Assembly (NCBI GenBank): GCA_946894095.1
Contig: OX335665.1
Location: forward strand, 5,714,001 to 5,778,000
Length of the DNA: 64,000 nt
Direction of reading: 5' to 3'
DNA from: Incurvaria masculella
Lineage: Eukaryota > Arthropoda > Insecta > Lepidoptera > Incurvariidae
The notes beneath the pieces were generated by a model. The model was not told the DNA's origin. It made no database searches and was given only the letters and a program-made list of their open reading frames with translations. Below, in pieces: positions 46,801 through 58,560 of the stretch (positions are counted from its first letter, which is position 1; every line of letters starts with the position of its first letter). The position numbers were made by a program, and so were the translations under genes.

Positions 46801-49800
46801 TCGGACTCGCACACGAAGGGTTCCGTACCATCGTACAAGATTTAACACAAAATCACGTTTTTTGCATGGGGCCCCCCCTTATTTTTTATTATTTTAAAAT
46901 TCTACCTATTTGTTGTTATAGCGGCAAAATAAATACACACTCTGAGAACATTTCAGCTGCCTACCTATTACGGTTCATGAGATACAGCCGTGTCAGACGG
47001 ACGGACGGACAGCGGAGGCTTATAGTAATAGCGTTCCGTTTTCACCCTTTGGGTACAGAACCCTAAAAAAAATACTCGACTGTGACTCTACGGGTCGTCG
47101 CTGCGTAAGTTATGGGTTAGTTACCTGCACGAGCGAGCGGACGATGCAGAGCGCGTCGTGCACGGAGCGCTTCGCCTCCTCCACGATCATGCGGTTGCCG
47201 CCGCGCATCAGCAGCGTGACGGCGCGCGAGTTGGAGCACTCCTCTATCACGAGCATCTCCTCTTTGGACGTGCCGAACGCTGCCGTAACACCGAGCATAT
47301 TAGCGCGTTGAATACGAGGAAGATTTACTTTACATATTGTGGATCCATATTATGTGGACATATAATATACATATAATGGACATATTGAGGATCCATAAAT
47401 CCATTTATGTGCTACGCGTGGTGGTATCCTTTGAAGATCTCAAAATTACTAAGCAATCATACTAAGCGATCATCACACTAAGACAAATCGTTTTTTATTA
47501 TTATGTAACAGGATATTACGAACGGCTCGTAGCCTAGTGGCGCAGGGACTGGCCTAGCGTACCAGAGGCCTGTGTTCAATACCGACATGCACCACTGTCT
47601 TTCTCTTTCCGAGTTCGATAAGTGCATTTCGTCACGAATCGAGTAGGTCCCCTAGGTAACTAGGTGGTAGGGTTTAGGGCAGGGTAGGGCCCGGGTTGGT
47701 ACCATCGCTTTGGATTAAAAGATGGTCAAGCGGCAATGAAAAATTGTCCGTGTTTTACATCCAGTTCAATGTAGCCGTGCTCATAAAGGGAAGGTCCTGG
47801 CATGGCACCAAATTCCTTCGGGAATGTGGTGTATTGGGCTAATATCATAACGGTGTTTGTGTGTGTTGTCAGGTCGCATAAAAAAAATATGGATGGCTAA
47901 TGCCAAACTGACCCGTCAGATATTAGCCTAACACACCACATGGGAATTAGGTGCCATGTCAAGACCTTCCTTATATTGCTCGGCTACATTGAACTGTAAG
48001 AAAACACAACAATTTTCATTACCGCTTCGACCATCTTTTCATTCAATGCGATGGTACCAAACCCGGTGGGATTAACCCTACCACCTAGTAAGTAAGGAAT
48101 GGGACCTAGTTTTCCGAACCACGGCCAGCCTCAACGGTTGAAAACGGTCACCCATCAAGAACCTAACCGCGCTCAGAGGTGAGTCCCCAGCTTATCGATT
48201 CGCAAGGCGTCGCGCACTGAGCCACTGAGGCCGACAACGGGCCCACAACATAGACATAAGCCCCGCCGAAGCACTCACTGAGTTCGCGGACGAGCCCCGC
48301 CGAGCCGAGCTTGTCGGGCGTGAGCTCCTCGAAGCGCGGCACGATCCGGCCGCCGGTGGCGATCGCGATCAGCTCCATCTCGGGCCCGCCCACCCAGCGC
48401 ACCGCCGGCAGCCCCTCCGACAGCAGCAGGTGGTTCGCCTCGTCGTCGAAGCCCCACTGGCAGATCGCCAGGGTGGCGCCCGCTTCCTGTACCATGCAAC
48501 CGACATTTTAGTCGTTGGGATCTTTGTTTTACAAATAGATAAATAGTAAGGAGATATGGCATGTAGCGCGCTTACTATGAGACCCGGTGTCTCCAATTTG
48601 AAAAGACTAACAACTTAAGGTGGGCCTTCCCGCTCAACTCCCCATACAAACGGAGAAAGAAGATCGTGCACATATTTCTTGTCGGATATCCCAAATTTTG
48701 CCCAAAATAGCTTTATTTGATCGAACTAGATGTCTGATGACGGTTGGCACTGTAAAATTGTGTTTGGTTTCTAAGTTATAAGGTCGGATAGTTCGAATTT
48801 ATCGCGCGTTTTATACAATAACTTTGGAGGAGGATTACTCAATGATAAAGTAAAAACATCTTAAAAAGATTAGTCTAAAATTTTCGTAAATCTTACCAAA
48901 TCAAACATTATGCACATATTCTTTTTAGGGTTCCGTACCCAAAGGGTGAAAAAGGAAACCTATTACTAAGCCTCCGCTGTCCGTCCGTCCGTCTGTCACA
49001 GGGCTGTATCTCATGAACCGTAATAGGTAGGCAGCTGAAATTTTGTTGAAGTAGCAAGCAGCAATGTAAACACTGGTGAAGTCGAAGCCACCGCTCACCT
49101 TGACCTGGCGGACCATCTCGGTGAACTTGTCCTGCTCGTACTTGCGCAGCTCGCGGTAGTCGTCGGCGGAGCCCACCGCCAGCTTGTGCTTCGTCTTCGG
49201 CTTGGGCGGCTCGAACGGGCACGTCAGGATCGCCAGCTTCACGTCCTGCGTCCAATACCAACTCCCTCACAGTGTGCACGTGCGGCAAACGACAATGCCG
49301 GATTATGTATGGAAGGTGGTGCCTTTTTTTTTGCGCGGCCATAAAACAAACATAGTTCTTTTTGTTTAGAATAATGTTACAAAAAAAATATGTTATGACA
49401 TGTTTCTGCCCAAATGCAGTTCAAATTAAGTTATAAGGGTCAGAAGTTCAAATAAATCAATACGAAAAAAAAAAATATAACTTCTAACCCTTATAACTTC
49501 ATTCGGACATGTATCATAAACATGTCATAGCAAGTTTTGTTTGTTTCTTAACAATAATAAGTAAGTTTGGTTGAAGGCTAAAAAAACCTTTATAAAAAGG
49601 CATCAATTTCAGGCAAGGTCTTTTATCTTCCAGAATGTTCACATACACGTATAGCGAAAAATAAGCAGATATTTGTGCCTGCCATCGTTTGCGTGGAAAG
49701 ATGGAGCAACAGGCTTCATGCCAAACAACATGGATGTGGCAGTCAGCCTCAGTGGCCCAGTGGCGCGAGACTTCGGCGATCGTTCTCCGAAGTTAAGCAA

Positions 49801-52800
49801 GGCTGGGTCCGGTCTGGTCTTGGATGGGTGACCATTAGACCGTTGAGAGAGGCTGGCCGTGGTTCCGTAGTGTACTAATGTAGTGTAGTTCCGTAATGTA
49901 GCCGTGCAATATAAGGAAGGTCCTGGCATGGCACCTAGTAGTGGTATTAGCCATCCATGTCCAGTCACATAAAAAAAAAAAAAACAAATTCACAAAGCGC
50001 ATTCGGTTCAAGTAACAGCGGGGGAGAACGCGCAAAGCGAAACTGGGCACCACAGCAATGCCATATGCCGTGGCGGTATCACACCCCCTACAACAAAGCG
50101 TGGCCTGTGCCAGTTCCAGTGACATATAGATCAAAAAACAGCGTTGTTTTTAGAACAGTAGAATTTCTCCCAAATTACGACCTGGGGTCCATCAAACGTG
50201 GTGTGAAGAAGCACCTGGCCGGCCGGCATGGTTTTCGCAGCCCCCCTGAAGAAACCATGGGCGTCGCCGGGCACCTTTAGGTCCTAGCGTACGCCATACG
50301 CAGCGCTTATCATTAAAAAAAAGCTGTTAAGGCGGCCCATCCCGGTCATCTCCCCATACAAAAGGGGAAAGAAGATCACGCCCAAATTTCTTGTCAGAGA
50401 TCCAAAATTTTGCTCAAAATAGCTTTATTTGATCGAACTAGATGTCTGGTGACCTTTGGCATTGTAAAATTGTGTTTGGTTTCTAAGTTATAAGGTCCGA
50501 AAATTCGAATTTTTCGCGCATATTATACAATAACTTTGGAGGTGGATTACGCTATGATAAAGTAAGAACATCTTAAAAAGATTAGTCATCAGACATAGCT
50601 TATTTAATCAAGATTTATAATCTATTTGGTTTCTGTTAGATTTTGGACTACAGCGGTCGTGTTTTACTTTTAGCTATAAGTCGGTTTGTAATTAAAATTT
50701 TCGTAAATCTTACCAAATCATACACTATGCACATTGTATTTTTTGTGCACATTTAGCATCTTCCTCATCACGAAGCCTGTCTTTTTCTTTGAAACATAGA
50801 AGGGCCCAGAGCGCGACAGCACGGTTTTGTACCGTGCCCGCGAATGAGTTAGTCCCGCCGGGTTGGGCCACCTTAATAAGCAACAATAATAGCTAAGCAC
50901 ATTTTCGAACAGCAGCAGAAATGCCAATCTCATCCATGCCCAATAAATCTATTCTTCTTAGAAAATCTGCTAATATTTAAGTAACATTTTAAATTCATTT
51001 TACCGTTAAAATATTTGTTAGTTAAAAACCGTTCATGAATCGACCAATATGCCATATGGGATATACCTCCGTCACATAATAATATTTGATACACTCATCA
51101 AGACCCTCTAAAAGTATAATTCGTGGTCGCCCAGAGTACTCAGCTCATAAATGTTTGCGCATTCTCCTTTCGAGGCAGTCAGCAGTCAAGCGAAGCACCT
51201 ACCTTGAGAACTTTCGGCATCTGCGGGTGGCTCATGGTCTTGTCTATGACGACACCCTTCACCAGCATCGAGTCCTCCATGCGACCGCCGACCTTGCCTT
51301 CGACCTTGATCAGCTCGAAGTTGACGTCACGCTTCTCCAGATCGGCCACCGACAGCACCGCCTGCGTCACGCCAACGAGTAACATCAGATGAGGCACGGT
51401 TACAGCAGGTCGTTGCATCAAAAATTGTACAAAACCGAATCCAGGAGTGGTGCAATTTCTCATGTCCATTCTTATGAAGTACGGAATAATGTTGGTAGCG
51501 TGATTGCCAATTGTTAATATATATCACATTCCGCTTAGACGCATCAGCATATGCTGCCTGTCTAAAACTTATAAATAAATAAATAAAAATACTGTTTGCA
51601 CATTATAAATAAGATCCTTCCTTATTAAAAAGGCAGTCACTTCCTATACAGGGTGTCGTAACGGCCAGTACATTTATTTCGCCAGCATAATACCCATGCT
51701 TTTGCGAGACAAAACATTTAAGAAAAAAAATCTAGGTAACTAGATACAGTTACCGATATACAGATTTTTGAAAATAATGTTTTCGTCTAGTGTAATTTGA
51801 CGCGACATTGTAACCGTGCATATAAGGAAGGTCTTGGCATGGGACCTACATCCCACGTGGCGTGTCAGGCTAATGTCATGACAGTAGGTGTGATATTAGT
51901 AGCCATCCATGTCCAAGTACATATAACGTTCCCACATTCTATCAGAACATTAGATTCTTTTTACACTAAATTATTGAATTAGGGTTGAGTGCACGAAAGG
52001 ACAAAAAATCAAAATCAACGTCAACGTCTGATCAAACACGTCACTTTGTGTGGACAGTATGGAAGGAACTCTATGCGGATCACTAAAAGTGACGTGTTTG
52101 AACATTGATTAACTCGGCCGTCTCTTCGTGCAACCGGGGCTTAATAATTTCATTTGTAATAAAGTAGCATACGCCGATATAACACATTATATATTTGAAT
52201 ATAGACTACCTCCCCGCCATAGATCACAGAGGAAGGGATGGATTGCTTACGTCCCCGCCATAGATCACAGAGGAAGGGATGGTTGCTTACGTCCTGCCAG
52301 TGTTGAATATGAATAATAAAAGTCCACAGGTGGCGTTGCAATTCACATTTCAGAATACATTTAATAGAATCCAATGAATTATCAAGTTAAAATGTAACAT
52401 TTCCACCTACCTAGACAAAATTTGGAATCAAGCTTAGTTTAATGACGGTGTAACTACTTCTGGCAGTGACGGAAAGATGGCACTGGTTAGAAATGTCATA
52501 GTAACAGCAAAAATAAGCTGTTTCCGGCGAGTTTTGTATGTAGTATGACGTTAGCTATCTATAAATTCCTCTTTAATATATGCACCCGCAGAGCCACCGT
52601 CTTGGTTTGACTCAGTTAAAAATTTATTTGAGTGCATGGAAAACAATGGGTATCGGATGAATTCCCTCGTCACGCAGCTTCTCCGCTCGCTCGAGGACAA
52701 CACTCGCGGGGCGGTACTCACATCGACGGCGATCTCCGCCATCTGCCGGTGGCACTTGACGACGACCTTGCTGCCGAGCGTCGTCATGGCGACGCGCACG

Positions 52801-55800
52801 AGGTGCTCCCGCGCGTCCCTGCTGACCGGGAACGCCTCGGAGACGGTGTCGAGGTGCGCGAGCGCCACCGCCGAGGCCAGCTCGAAGCCGTCCGCGATGC
52901 GGATCGGGTGGATGCCCTTGTCGAGCAGGTTCGACGCTTGCTCGAGGAGAGCACCTGGCGGAGGGAGTGGCATATCACTCAATGGGGAAAATAGCTGCTT
53001 TAATTATCACAAGATGACAATTATCGCTGTCAAGAGTCCCTAAAAAATAATGTTGAAAATTGCATTTATTCTATGTCATTGGAATTACTTCATTATTCCG
53101 AAAATAAATTGTTCCAGATTATCCTAATCAAAAGAAGTCATGGGAAAGAAAAACATTTCGAAAATTGGATGCAAGTTAACTTATCAAAGAAACTAAAACG
53201 TACAGACGTAGCTCTGATGGAACTTGATCGCCTTATTATCGTCTTAAGGATGTTCCGACCCATACAATGTTTTTTTTACACAGAACGCAAAAAGTATTGC
53301 ACTTTAAGGTGGCCCATCCCGCTCATCTCCCCATACAAAAGGGGAAAGAAGATCACGCCCATATCTCTTATCAGAGATCCAAAATTTTGCTCAAAATAGC
53401 TTTATTTGATCGAACTAGATGTCTGATGACCGTTGGCATTGTAAAATTGTATTTGGTTTCTAAGTTATAAGGTCCGAAAGTTCGCATTTTTCGCGCGTTT
53501 TATACAATAACTTTGGAGGTGGATTACGCAATGATAAAGTAAGAATATCTTAAAAAGATTAGTCATCAGACATAGCTTATTTAATCAAGATTTATAATCT
53601 ATTTGGTTTTTGTTCGATTTTTTACTACAGCGGTCGTGGTTTACTTTTAGCTATAAGTCGTTTTGAAATTCAAATTTTCGTCAATCTTACCAAATCATAC
53701 ACTATGCACATTGTCTTTTTTGTGGACATGTTGCATCTTCCTCATCACGGAGCCTGTCTTATTCTTTGAAACAGAGAAGGTCCCAGAGCGCAACAGCACG
53801 GTTTTGTACCATGCCCGCGAATGAGTTAGGGCCGCCGGGTTGGGCCACCTTAAGGCACGAATTCGTCAAAAATATTGAATATAGCCATAGTAGTTGCAGC
53901 GAAAACATATTCACAATTTCAGGTTTAATGGTTTCGTTGTAATTGCCGATTAGAAGTTTTACACCGTTAGATGGCGCTGTTAAATAAAAATAGTATTTAA
54001 ATTAATTGTAACAAAACCAATAATCCTGAAATTGTGAAATCGTTTTCCCTGCAAGTAATATGACTATATTAAACTTTTATTATTAATTCGTGGCTTAAAG
54101 TGCAATTATGCGTTATGTGTGCAAAAAACTTTATATGGGTCGGAACAGCCTTAAGCATTGTACCACATTTTCTCGTTTATTGTTTATTGTTTATTCATCA
54201 TCCATAAACAGTACACTGCACTCGGATTTGTCATATTTTATCATTAGCCAGTTCGGCAATCCCCGCGAAGAAGAACTGGCGAGAAACTCCGATGTTTTTT
54301 TTTTTCAACGTCCACTTAGTCTAGGTTTAGAAAAGTATAAAGTACAATAATTCATGTCATATGCTCATATGTTCATATGTTCATGACAAATATCAGTTTA
54401 TTTGTAAAGACTATGCCCGCCATCTAACATGTTGCCAATTGGAGCATGCCAGTCCCCACAAACAGCACCCGTTCACGATCATCACGCCGGGCGCAGCCAT
54501 CGCCTCTGTCAACCATATTTTAGGGAGAGAGGGAACCCGAACCTAGCGTCACCGCAAGCAAAGACCTTAAAGCGAGGCACTACTCCAGTGGCAACATGAA
54601 AAAGTTGTGAAAACTTTGTACGATTTCCTTTTAATACTATTTATATAGTCCTATAGTTAAGATACCTGCAAGGACGACCACACCGGTAGTGCCGTCGCCT
54701 ATCTCGTCGTCCTGACTCTGCGCGAGCTGCACCATCAGCTTGCCGATCTCGTGCTCGACGTCCATCAGCTTGAGTATGGTGGCGCCGTCGTTGGTGACTG
54801 TCACGTCGCCGTCCGACGACACCAGCATCTTGTCGAGGCCGCGCGGGCCGAGCGACGTGCGCAGGATGCTCGCGATCTGGCGCGCCGCGCTTATGTGCGA
54901 CTGAATGAATATTTGAATATTTGAATGGTATGGAAATAAAATGAAATCTTAGAAATTTATATTATTTTCTTTAAATATTACTGAAACAGCTTAAAAACTA
55001 AACACGTAGAGTATTCAGAGAGATCTGATCAAAACATAGCACGGGATTAGCACCGGACTAAACATACAAAAACCGGTTTAGTCCGGCAATAATCCGCGCA
55101 CTAAAGTCAGTCTGACCAATCTGAATACAATAGGTAATGAAGAATAAAATAATGAGAAAAATTAAGAAATAAATACAAAAGACATACAATCCTAATTAAT
55201 AAAAAAAACTGGTTAAGTGCGAGTCGGACTCGCACACGGAGGGTTCCGTACCATCGTATAAGATTTAACACAAAAAATTCAAAATTCCTTACTATTTTAT
55301 AATTTTACATATTTGTTTTTATAGCGGCAAAAGTAATACAAACTCTGTGAACATTTCAGCTACCTATCTATTACAATTCATGTGATACAGCCCTGTGACA
55401 GACGGACGGACGGATGGACAGCGGAGGCTTAGTAATAGGGTTCCGTTTGGTACCCTTTGAGTACGGAACCCTAAAAAATACTGTTGAATTGAGAACCTCC
55501 TCTTGTTTTCAAGTCAGTCAGAAATCAATGTTCTTTTGTTTGTTTGTGACTTGAGTTTGTATACCATTTATTTGATTGTGACATTTTGTGATTGTGAACT
55601 AGATGTGTGCACGCCCGCGAAGATTTTTTTTCTCATCCTGAAAACGACAAATAATGGACCAACATCCATCCAAAACTACATACTTCAACCTGGAGTACTT
55701 GACTTACATTAGATGTTTTTCCTGCCACCACTACTAGCGATAGACTGCTGATATCTAAGTTCCATAGCCTTCTTTCACATAAGTAAATTTGAAGGAAACA

Positions 55801-56284
55801 TAAATAATCATTCAAGGAACCCTCGGATCATGTGATCCCGATTTATCGTACTGTCACTATTCGAAATGACAGGTGGTGCAGCTGGGACTTAAAACTCCAA
55901 CATCTCAAAAAATATCTATGAAACATCTGCGCCCTTTACGAAATTACCAAAAGCCAACTGAAAACAAACCCATAAGAAACCAAAATATTAGTCACATTTC
56001 TTCTAGAATAAATAACGTGAACTGGAAATAATTTATTAAAATTATAGGTTAGGAGTCCCGAGACATTAGGCCCATATATAACAAACAAAGAAAATCTTAA
56101 TAAAAGTGAACAACACAAGTTTAACCCTTTGTCACAATTAACTGGGCAGGTTTCCTCTAAACATTTTTATATTTACCTTCAGGGCATCTACACCGGTGAG
56201 CCGTTTCTGGCGCTCCTGGTCACGGAGGATGATAAATGGGCGACCGAACTCGTCGAACGCGACGGAGCCGGGGAACATCGCCAT
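43823..56284 (-). CDS. CCT5: T-complex protein 1 subunit epsilon (CCT5 chaperonin)
   Basis: Cytosolic group II chaperonin subunit; the eight-subunit ring folds actin and tubulin using ATP. Ten coding exons (minus strand): 56177-56284, 54666-54900, 52722-52954, 51203-51361, 49099-49245, 48279-48486, 47125-47279, 45465-45619, 44134-44225 and 43823-43962 (TAA); together 543 aa against 541 in human. Junctions keep frame throughout (one-base or two-base splits restore Gly, Thr, Ser and Gly codons). Landmarks: [62 protein letters not shown] (ATP site), [120 protein letters not shown]. Start: first ATG of [12 protein letters not shown]; a second in-frame ATG lies two codons on. Introns 1-9 contain nearly all repeats listed from 44 to 55.5 kb. 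Confidence 0.96.
44046..44061 (+). repeat. Homopolymer of 16 G
   Basis: G run in CCT5 intron 9, 73 bp beyond exon 44134-44225. Its length may be uncertain. Confidence 0.9.
44328..44615 (-). repeat. Dispersed repeat family A (CCT5 intron 8)
   Basis: CCGGCCAAGTGCGAGTCAGA to GGTACGGGAACCCTA; short (GGAC)n tract. Confidence 0.8.
44835..45050. mobile_element. 216-bp internal-deletion derivative of MITE family C
   Basis: TTAAGGTGGCCCAACCG and CGGGTTGGGCCACCTTAA ends, with the left ~100 bp joined directly to the right ~120 bp of the 549-bp form (50327-50875). Confidence 0.8.
45122..45264 (-). repeat. Dispersed repeat family A, partial
   Basis: Only the microsatellite side and the GGTACGGAACCCTA end remain. 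Confidence 0.7.
45275..45425 (+). repeat. Dispersed repeat containing (TTAGG)n, shared with 61585-61730
   Basis: AGTCCAAAACCCATACTGTC, then ATTAGGTTAGGTTAGG, then ATACATACTTTTGGA. The same order recurs at 61585-61730, so the telomere-like motif belongs to a dispersed repeat. Confidence 0.65.
45662..46201. repeat. Tandem array of a foldback element plus four copies of its 31-bp end
   Basis: Three head-to-tail units start at 45662, 45800 and 45940 (138-140 bp). Each unit is an inverted repeat: AAAAGTAGTACTTTGTGACG on the left, CGTCACAAAGTACTACTTTT on the right, with a short loop. After unit three come four direct copies (about 46075-46201) of the 31-bp outer end, TTTCTGTTACGACTATTTAT plus CTCAGCCTTAG. 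It lies in CCT5 intron 7. A single diverged relative is at 11480-11580. Confidence 0.85.
46613..46637 (+). repeat. (TA)n microsatellite
   Basis: About 12 TA units in CCT5 intron 7. Confidence 0.9.
46788..47068 (-). repeat. Dispersed repeat family A (CCT5 intron 7)
   Basis: CGAGTGCGAGTCGGACTCGC to GGTACAGAACCCTA; ends 57 bp before exon 47125-47279 in window order. Confidence 0.8.
47522..47887 (+). mobile_element. tRNA-derived SINE, tail-to-tail with a 5S-headed SINE
   Basis: Complete A box (TAGCCTAGTGG) and B box (GTTCAATACC), slightly deleted body, A tract 47879-47887 directly abutting the next SINE. Confidence 0.85.
47889..48236 (-). mobile_element. 5S-headed SINE, diverged
   Basis: Shared tail (ATGGATGGCTAATGCC) and body; the 5S-like head is degraded, with only the GCGCACTGAGCCACTGAGGC end and neighbouring pieces recognisable. 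Ends 43 bp before exon 48279-48486. Confidence 0.7.
48615..48922 (+). mobile_element. MITE family C, right part missing
   Basis: Starts TTAAGGTGGGCCTTCCCG and is cut at 48922, where a partial family A repeat (48927-49043) begins. Confidence 0.7.
48927..49043 (+). repeat. Dispersed repeat family A, partial
   Basis: AGGGTTCCGTACCCAAAGGG to CAGCTGAAATTTT; replaces the right part of the MITE C copy, 56 bp from CCT5 exon 5. Confidence 0.75.
49744..49984 (+). mobile_element. 5S-rRNA-headed SINE with complete head, deleted body
   Basis: Clearest 5S-like head in the window: TCCGAAGTTAAGCAAGGCTG, then GGTCTTGGATGGGTGACC. The body is internally deleted, then GGTCCTGGCATGGCACCTA and the shared tail, with a 14-base A tract at 49971-49984. 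Confidence 0.85.
50008..50290 (+). pseudogene. LINE C-terminal remnant
   Basis: Degenerate coding trace [20 protein letters not shown] then RHGFRSP resembles the last ~40 residues of some LINE ORF2 proteins. A diverged copy is at 57060-57250 (LWNRLPGRIFPSQYN-like, frameshifted). Confidence 0.55.
50327..50875. mobile_element. MITE family C, full 549-bp copy
   Basis: TTAA at both ends, inverted termini GGCGGCCCATCCCGG / CCGGGTTGGGCCACC. No ORF. TTAA targets suggest mobilisation by a piggyBac-type transposase, which is inference. Confidence 0.8.
51806..51925 (+). mobile_element. SINE tail fragment
   Basis: ATAAGGAAGGTCTTGGCATG to CCATCCATGTCCAAGTACAT; the tail variant (GTCCA) matches the 5S-headed family. 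Confidence 0.6.
51980..52143 (+). mobile_element. MITE family E copy
   Basis: AGGGTTGAGTGCACGAAAGG to TTCGTGCAACCGGGGCTTA; almost identical to 3000-3162. Confidence 0.75.
52212..52292 (+). repeat. Tandem duplication, two ~41-bp units
   Basis: CCCCGCCATAGATCACAGAG plus GAAGGGATGG...TTGCTTACGT occurs twice, the second with one base missing. In CCT5 intron 3. Confidence 0.85.
53243..54154. mobile_element. Foldback MITE family D, with MITE C nested in its left arm
   Basis: Outer ends TTAAGGATGTTCCGACCCAT and ATGGGTCGGAACAGCCTTAA. With 53303-53853 removed, about 360 bp of imperfect palindrome remains, with arms well over 100 bp. The nested element sits at an internal TTAA (GCACTTTAAGG). Confidence 0.75.
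53303..53853. mobile_element. MITE family C, full 551-bp copy, nested in MITE D
   Basis: TTAAGGTGGCCCATCCCG to CGGGTTGGGCCACCTTAA. Flanks join to give the continuous D arm seen elsewhere. Confidence 0.82.
55015..55130. mobile_element. MITE family G copy
   Basis: GTATTCAGAGAGATCTGATC ... GCACCGGACTAAACATAC ... AATCTGAATAC; inverted ends GTATTCAGA/TCTGAATAC. Confidence 0.65.
55208..55477 (-). repeat. Dispersed repeat family A (CCT5 intron 1)
   Basis: CTGGTTAAGTGCGAGTCGGA to GAGTACGGAACCCTA. Confidence 0.8.
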
Positions 56285-57798
56285 CGTGCTGGCGATTTCT
56301 ATTCACCTGACGAGAGATCACAACGGATTCAGTTCAAGGAATTTTTCAATTCCTGCAGCGACCGTCTTTGTCAGACCGCCATTTGTTGAGGAGTTGCCAG
56401 ACGGAATTTGTTTTGGTTTGCAGAGTAAAGAGCACAGAATACAAACTAATATCTTTCTTAATCAAACGAAAGCGAGACGTGGAGTAGTAATTTTATTTCC
56501 CTCAGTGAAAGTAATATATTTTAGAAATTATTTTTTTGCCGCTTCATTAACCTTAGTTTTCTGCGTACTTACATGTATTTAAATGTTTTTTATTTATTTT
56601 ACAAATGTCAACTTGCACCCTGGTAACACTCTTGGACCTCCTTTTTGGGGGCTGCCTGCTACGGTTAAAATTTCTATTTTCTGTGAAGTGTAGGAAAAGT
56701 GTAGGAAATTACCATAGCCTGCTGGATTGTTTTGTGTTTGTGTGTGTGTAACAATTTTTTTTCAGGTATTGGTAGGTTAACCAACATCCGAGCCTTGCAA
56801 AAAAACTCTTTCTATACATACCGTGCTGAGGTTAAAATATTATAGGGCGAAATGATTCCAACATTGTTCTATGTATGAATCAGGTCTTACCTAATGAATA
56901 TGAAATTATTTTTTAACGTATAAGGTATAAAGTAAAGCGCAGAGTTAAAGTAAACTCGACTATTAAAAAAGTACCTAAACATGTGAGAGAAAATTAATGA
57001 AAATTTTGCTGGCCTGCTTGCCACTCAATTATTTTTTGTTAGTTTCTAATTAGTTTCGGTAAACTATGGAATCGACTCCCTGGCAGAATATTTCCTTCAC
57101 AGTACAACCCTGGGCTCCTTCAAACATGGTGTGAGGAAACACCTGGCCGGCCAGCATCGTTTTCGCAGCCCCCGTGAAAGTACAAAAGCACATGGGCGTG
57201 TCGTCGGGAACTTTTTATGTGAGGTTCTGGCGTACGCTAAATGCGGCGCTTAACATAAAAATAAATATTTGCATGCTGCAAATCTCAGCTACTTTCCAAA
57301 TTCAGCTCGAAAGTAAGGCACTATTTTTATCTAAACATGTCACCGAATAGGTTAAACTTCAGTCACCAGCACTGCCGTGCGCAATCTGTATTCAGTGACC
57401 GCTACGAAACATTATCGACACTGAAGTACTGAATCAGTGAGGAGTACTGATTAATATCGCCAATACATAATTGCTTGCTTAATCCAAGTAATGAGCCTGT
57501 GCAGAGTGCTGCTCAAATTCCATAGTCAGTACTAAGTTTCAGGTACGACGCGAAATTTCTTGGTCATTGTAACTGGTTTGCTCTTATTACTTTTAATGTG
57601 ACAGTACTATTGGCCCACTGATAGTTGGAATATCAGCACATGTAGTTTTCAGTATAGGTTTGTGCAGCGCTTAATAAAATCGCAATGCCATTTTTAAAGG
57701 TACCACATCCCATAAATTCGTTGGATTAAAGAAAAAAAAAACGAAAATTTGGCAACTTATAGAAAAAGGCGGATAGCAGCACATTCGTATTTTTTTTC

Positions 57799-57848
57799 TT
57801 TCCTCTGTCAAAAATATTTCTTCAACAAACAGCGCGCGTTCCGCCGAG
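57799..57848 (+). promoter_or_regulatory. Possible 5'UTR exon of NACA with pyrimidine-rich start
   Basis: CTTTCCTCTGTC resembles a terminal oligopyrimidine start, common on translation-related mRNAs. It is followed by a GC-rich stretch ending CCGCCGAG|GTACTA. The coding exon has an acceptor at 59207, so some upstream non-coding exon must exist; this is a candidate only. Confidence 0.3.
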
Positions 57849-58427
57849 GTACTAAATCTGTGAATATTTTTGTGATCCGGTCATTTTCCGAATGAAAAGT
57901 GAAGTGTTATGAGGTGGAGAATCAATGTAACAGTTCTGTGTACTTAGTTGTGCGATTCCAACGCTATCCCTGGCGCAATAACCCCGAAGGTGTCGGATGT
58001 CAGAGCCGGCAAATTCGGCTATTTTCGTTCTGATAATTGTTCATCCTTTGAACATAGGTTTTCCTAATAGGTGCAGAAACTCATAACCGCTCGGTGTCCT
58101 CTGTTCAAATTATCAAAGTTTGATTTGCTTGTAATATAACCCAACTTTTTAAGCCAGGGTTCCTTGGATCAAATAACTTCAGTTCGATGTATTTTGCAAT
58201 GATTTGGACCTTCGCTGCCCATTGTTTGCTTAGTATAATCCCTTTGGCTGTCCACTAAATAATCCATGACTTCTCTTCCTAGTAAACATTGAAGCTTTCT
58301 GTTGACCTGTCAACTTGCACTAGGCTACTGCTGCGTAACCAAACCCTAAGCCCAATATTTAAGTGGTTATTATATGCCAGGGATGTATGGGAGAATACCA
58401 ATTCTATCTTTTTTTTTAAGTATCTTG

Positions 58428-58560
58428 ACATGGATGGCTCATACTGAACTGACAGTCATATATTAGCCTTAAACTCGACATGGTAATTAGGTGCCATGCC
58501 AGGACCTCCCTAAATTGCTCGGCTACATTGAACTGTATGGAAAACACACTCAATTTCCAA
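58428..58560 (-). mobile_element. SINE tail fragment
   Basis: ACATGGATGGCTCATACTG to AACTGTATGGAAAACACAC; head lost. Confidence 0.6.

Noticed and set aside
49744..49860. 5S rRNA gene
   Set aside because: Only the internal promoter region resembles 5S; the sequence runs on into a SINE body with an A tract and recurs with the same tail elsewhere.
56129..56582. Plus-strand ORFs at the 5' end of CCT5
   Set aside because: They are antisense shadows of CCT5 exon 1 (56177-56284, minus).
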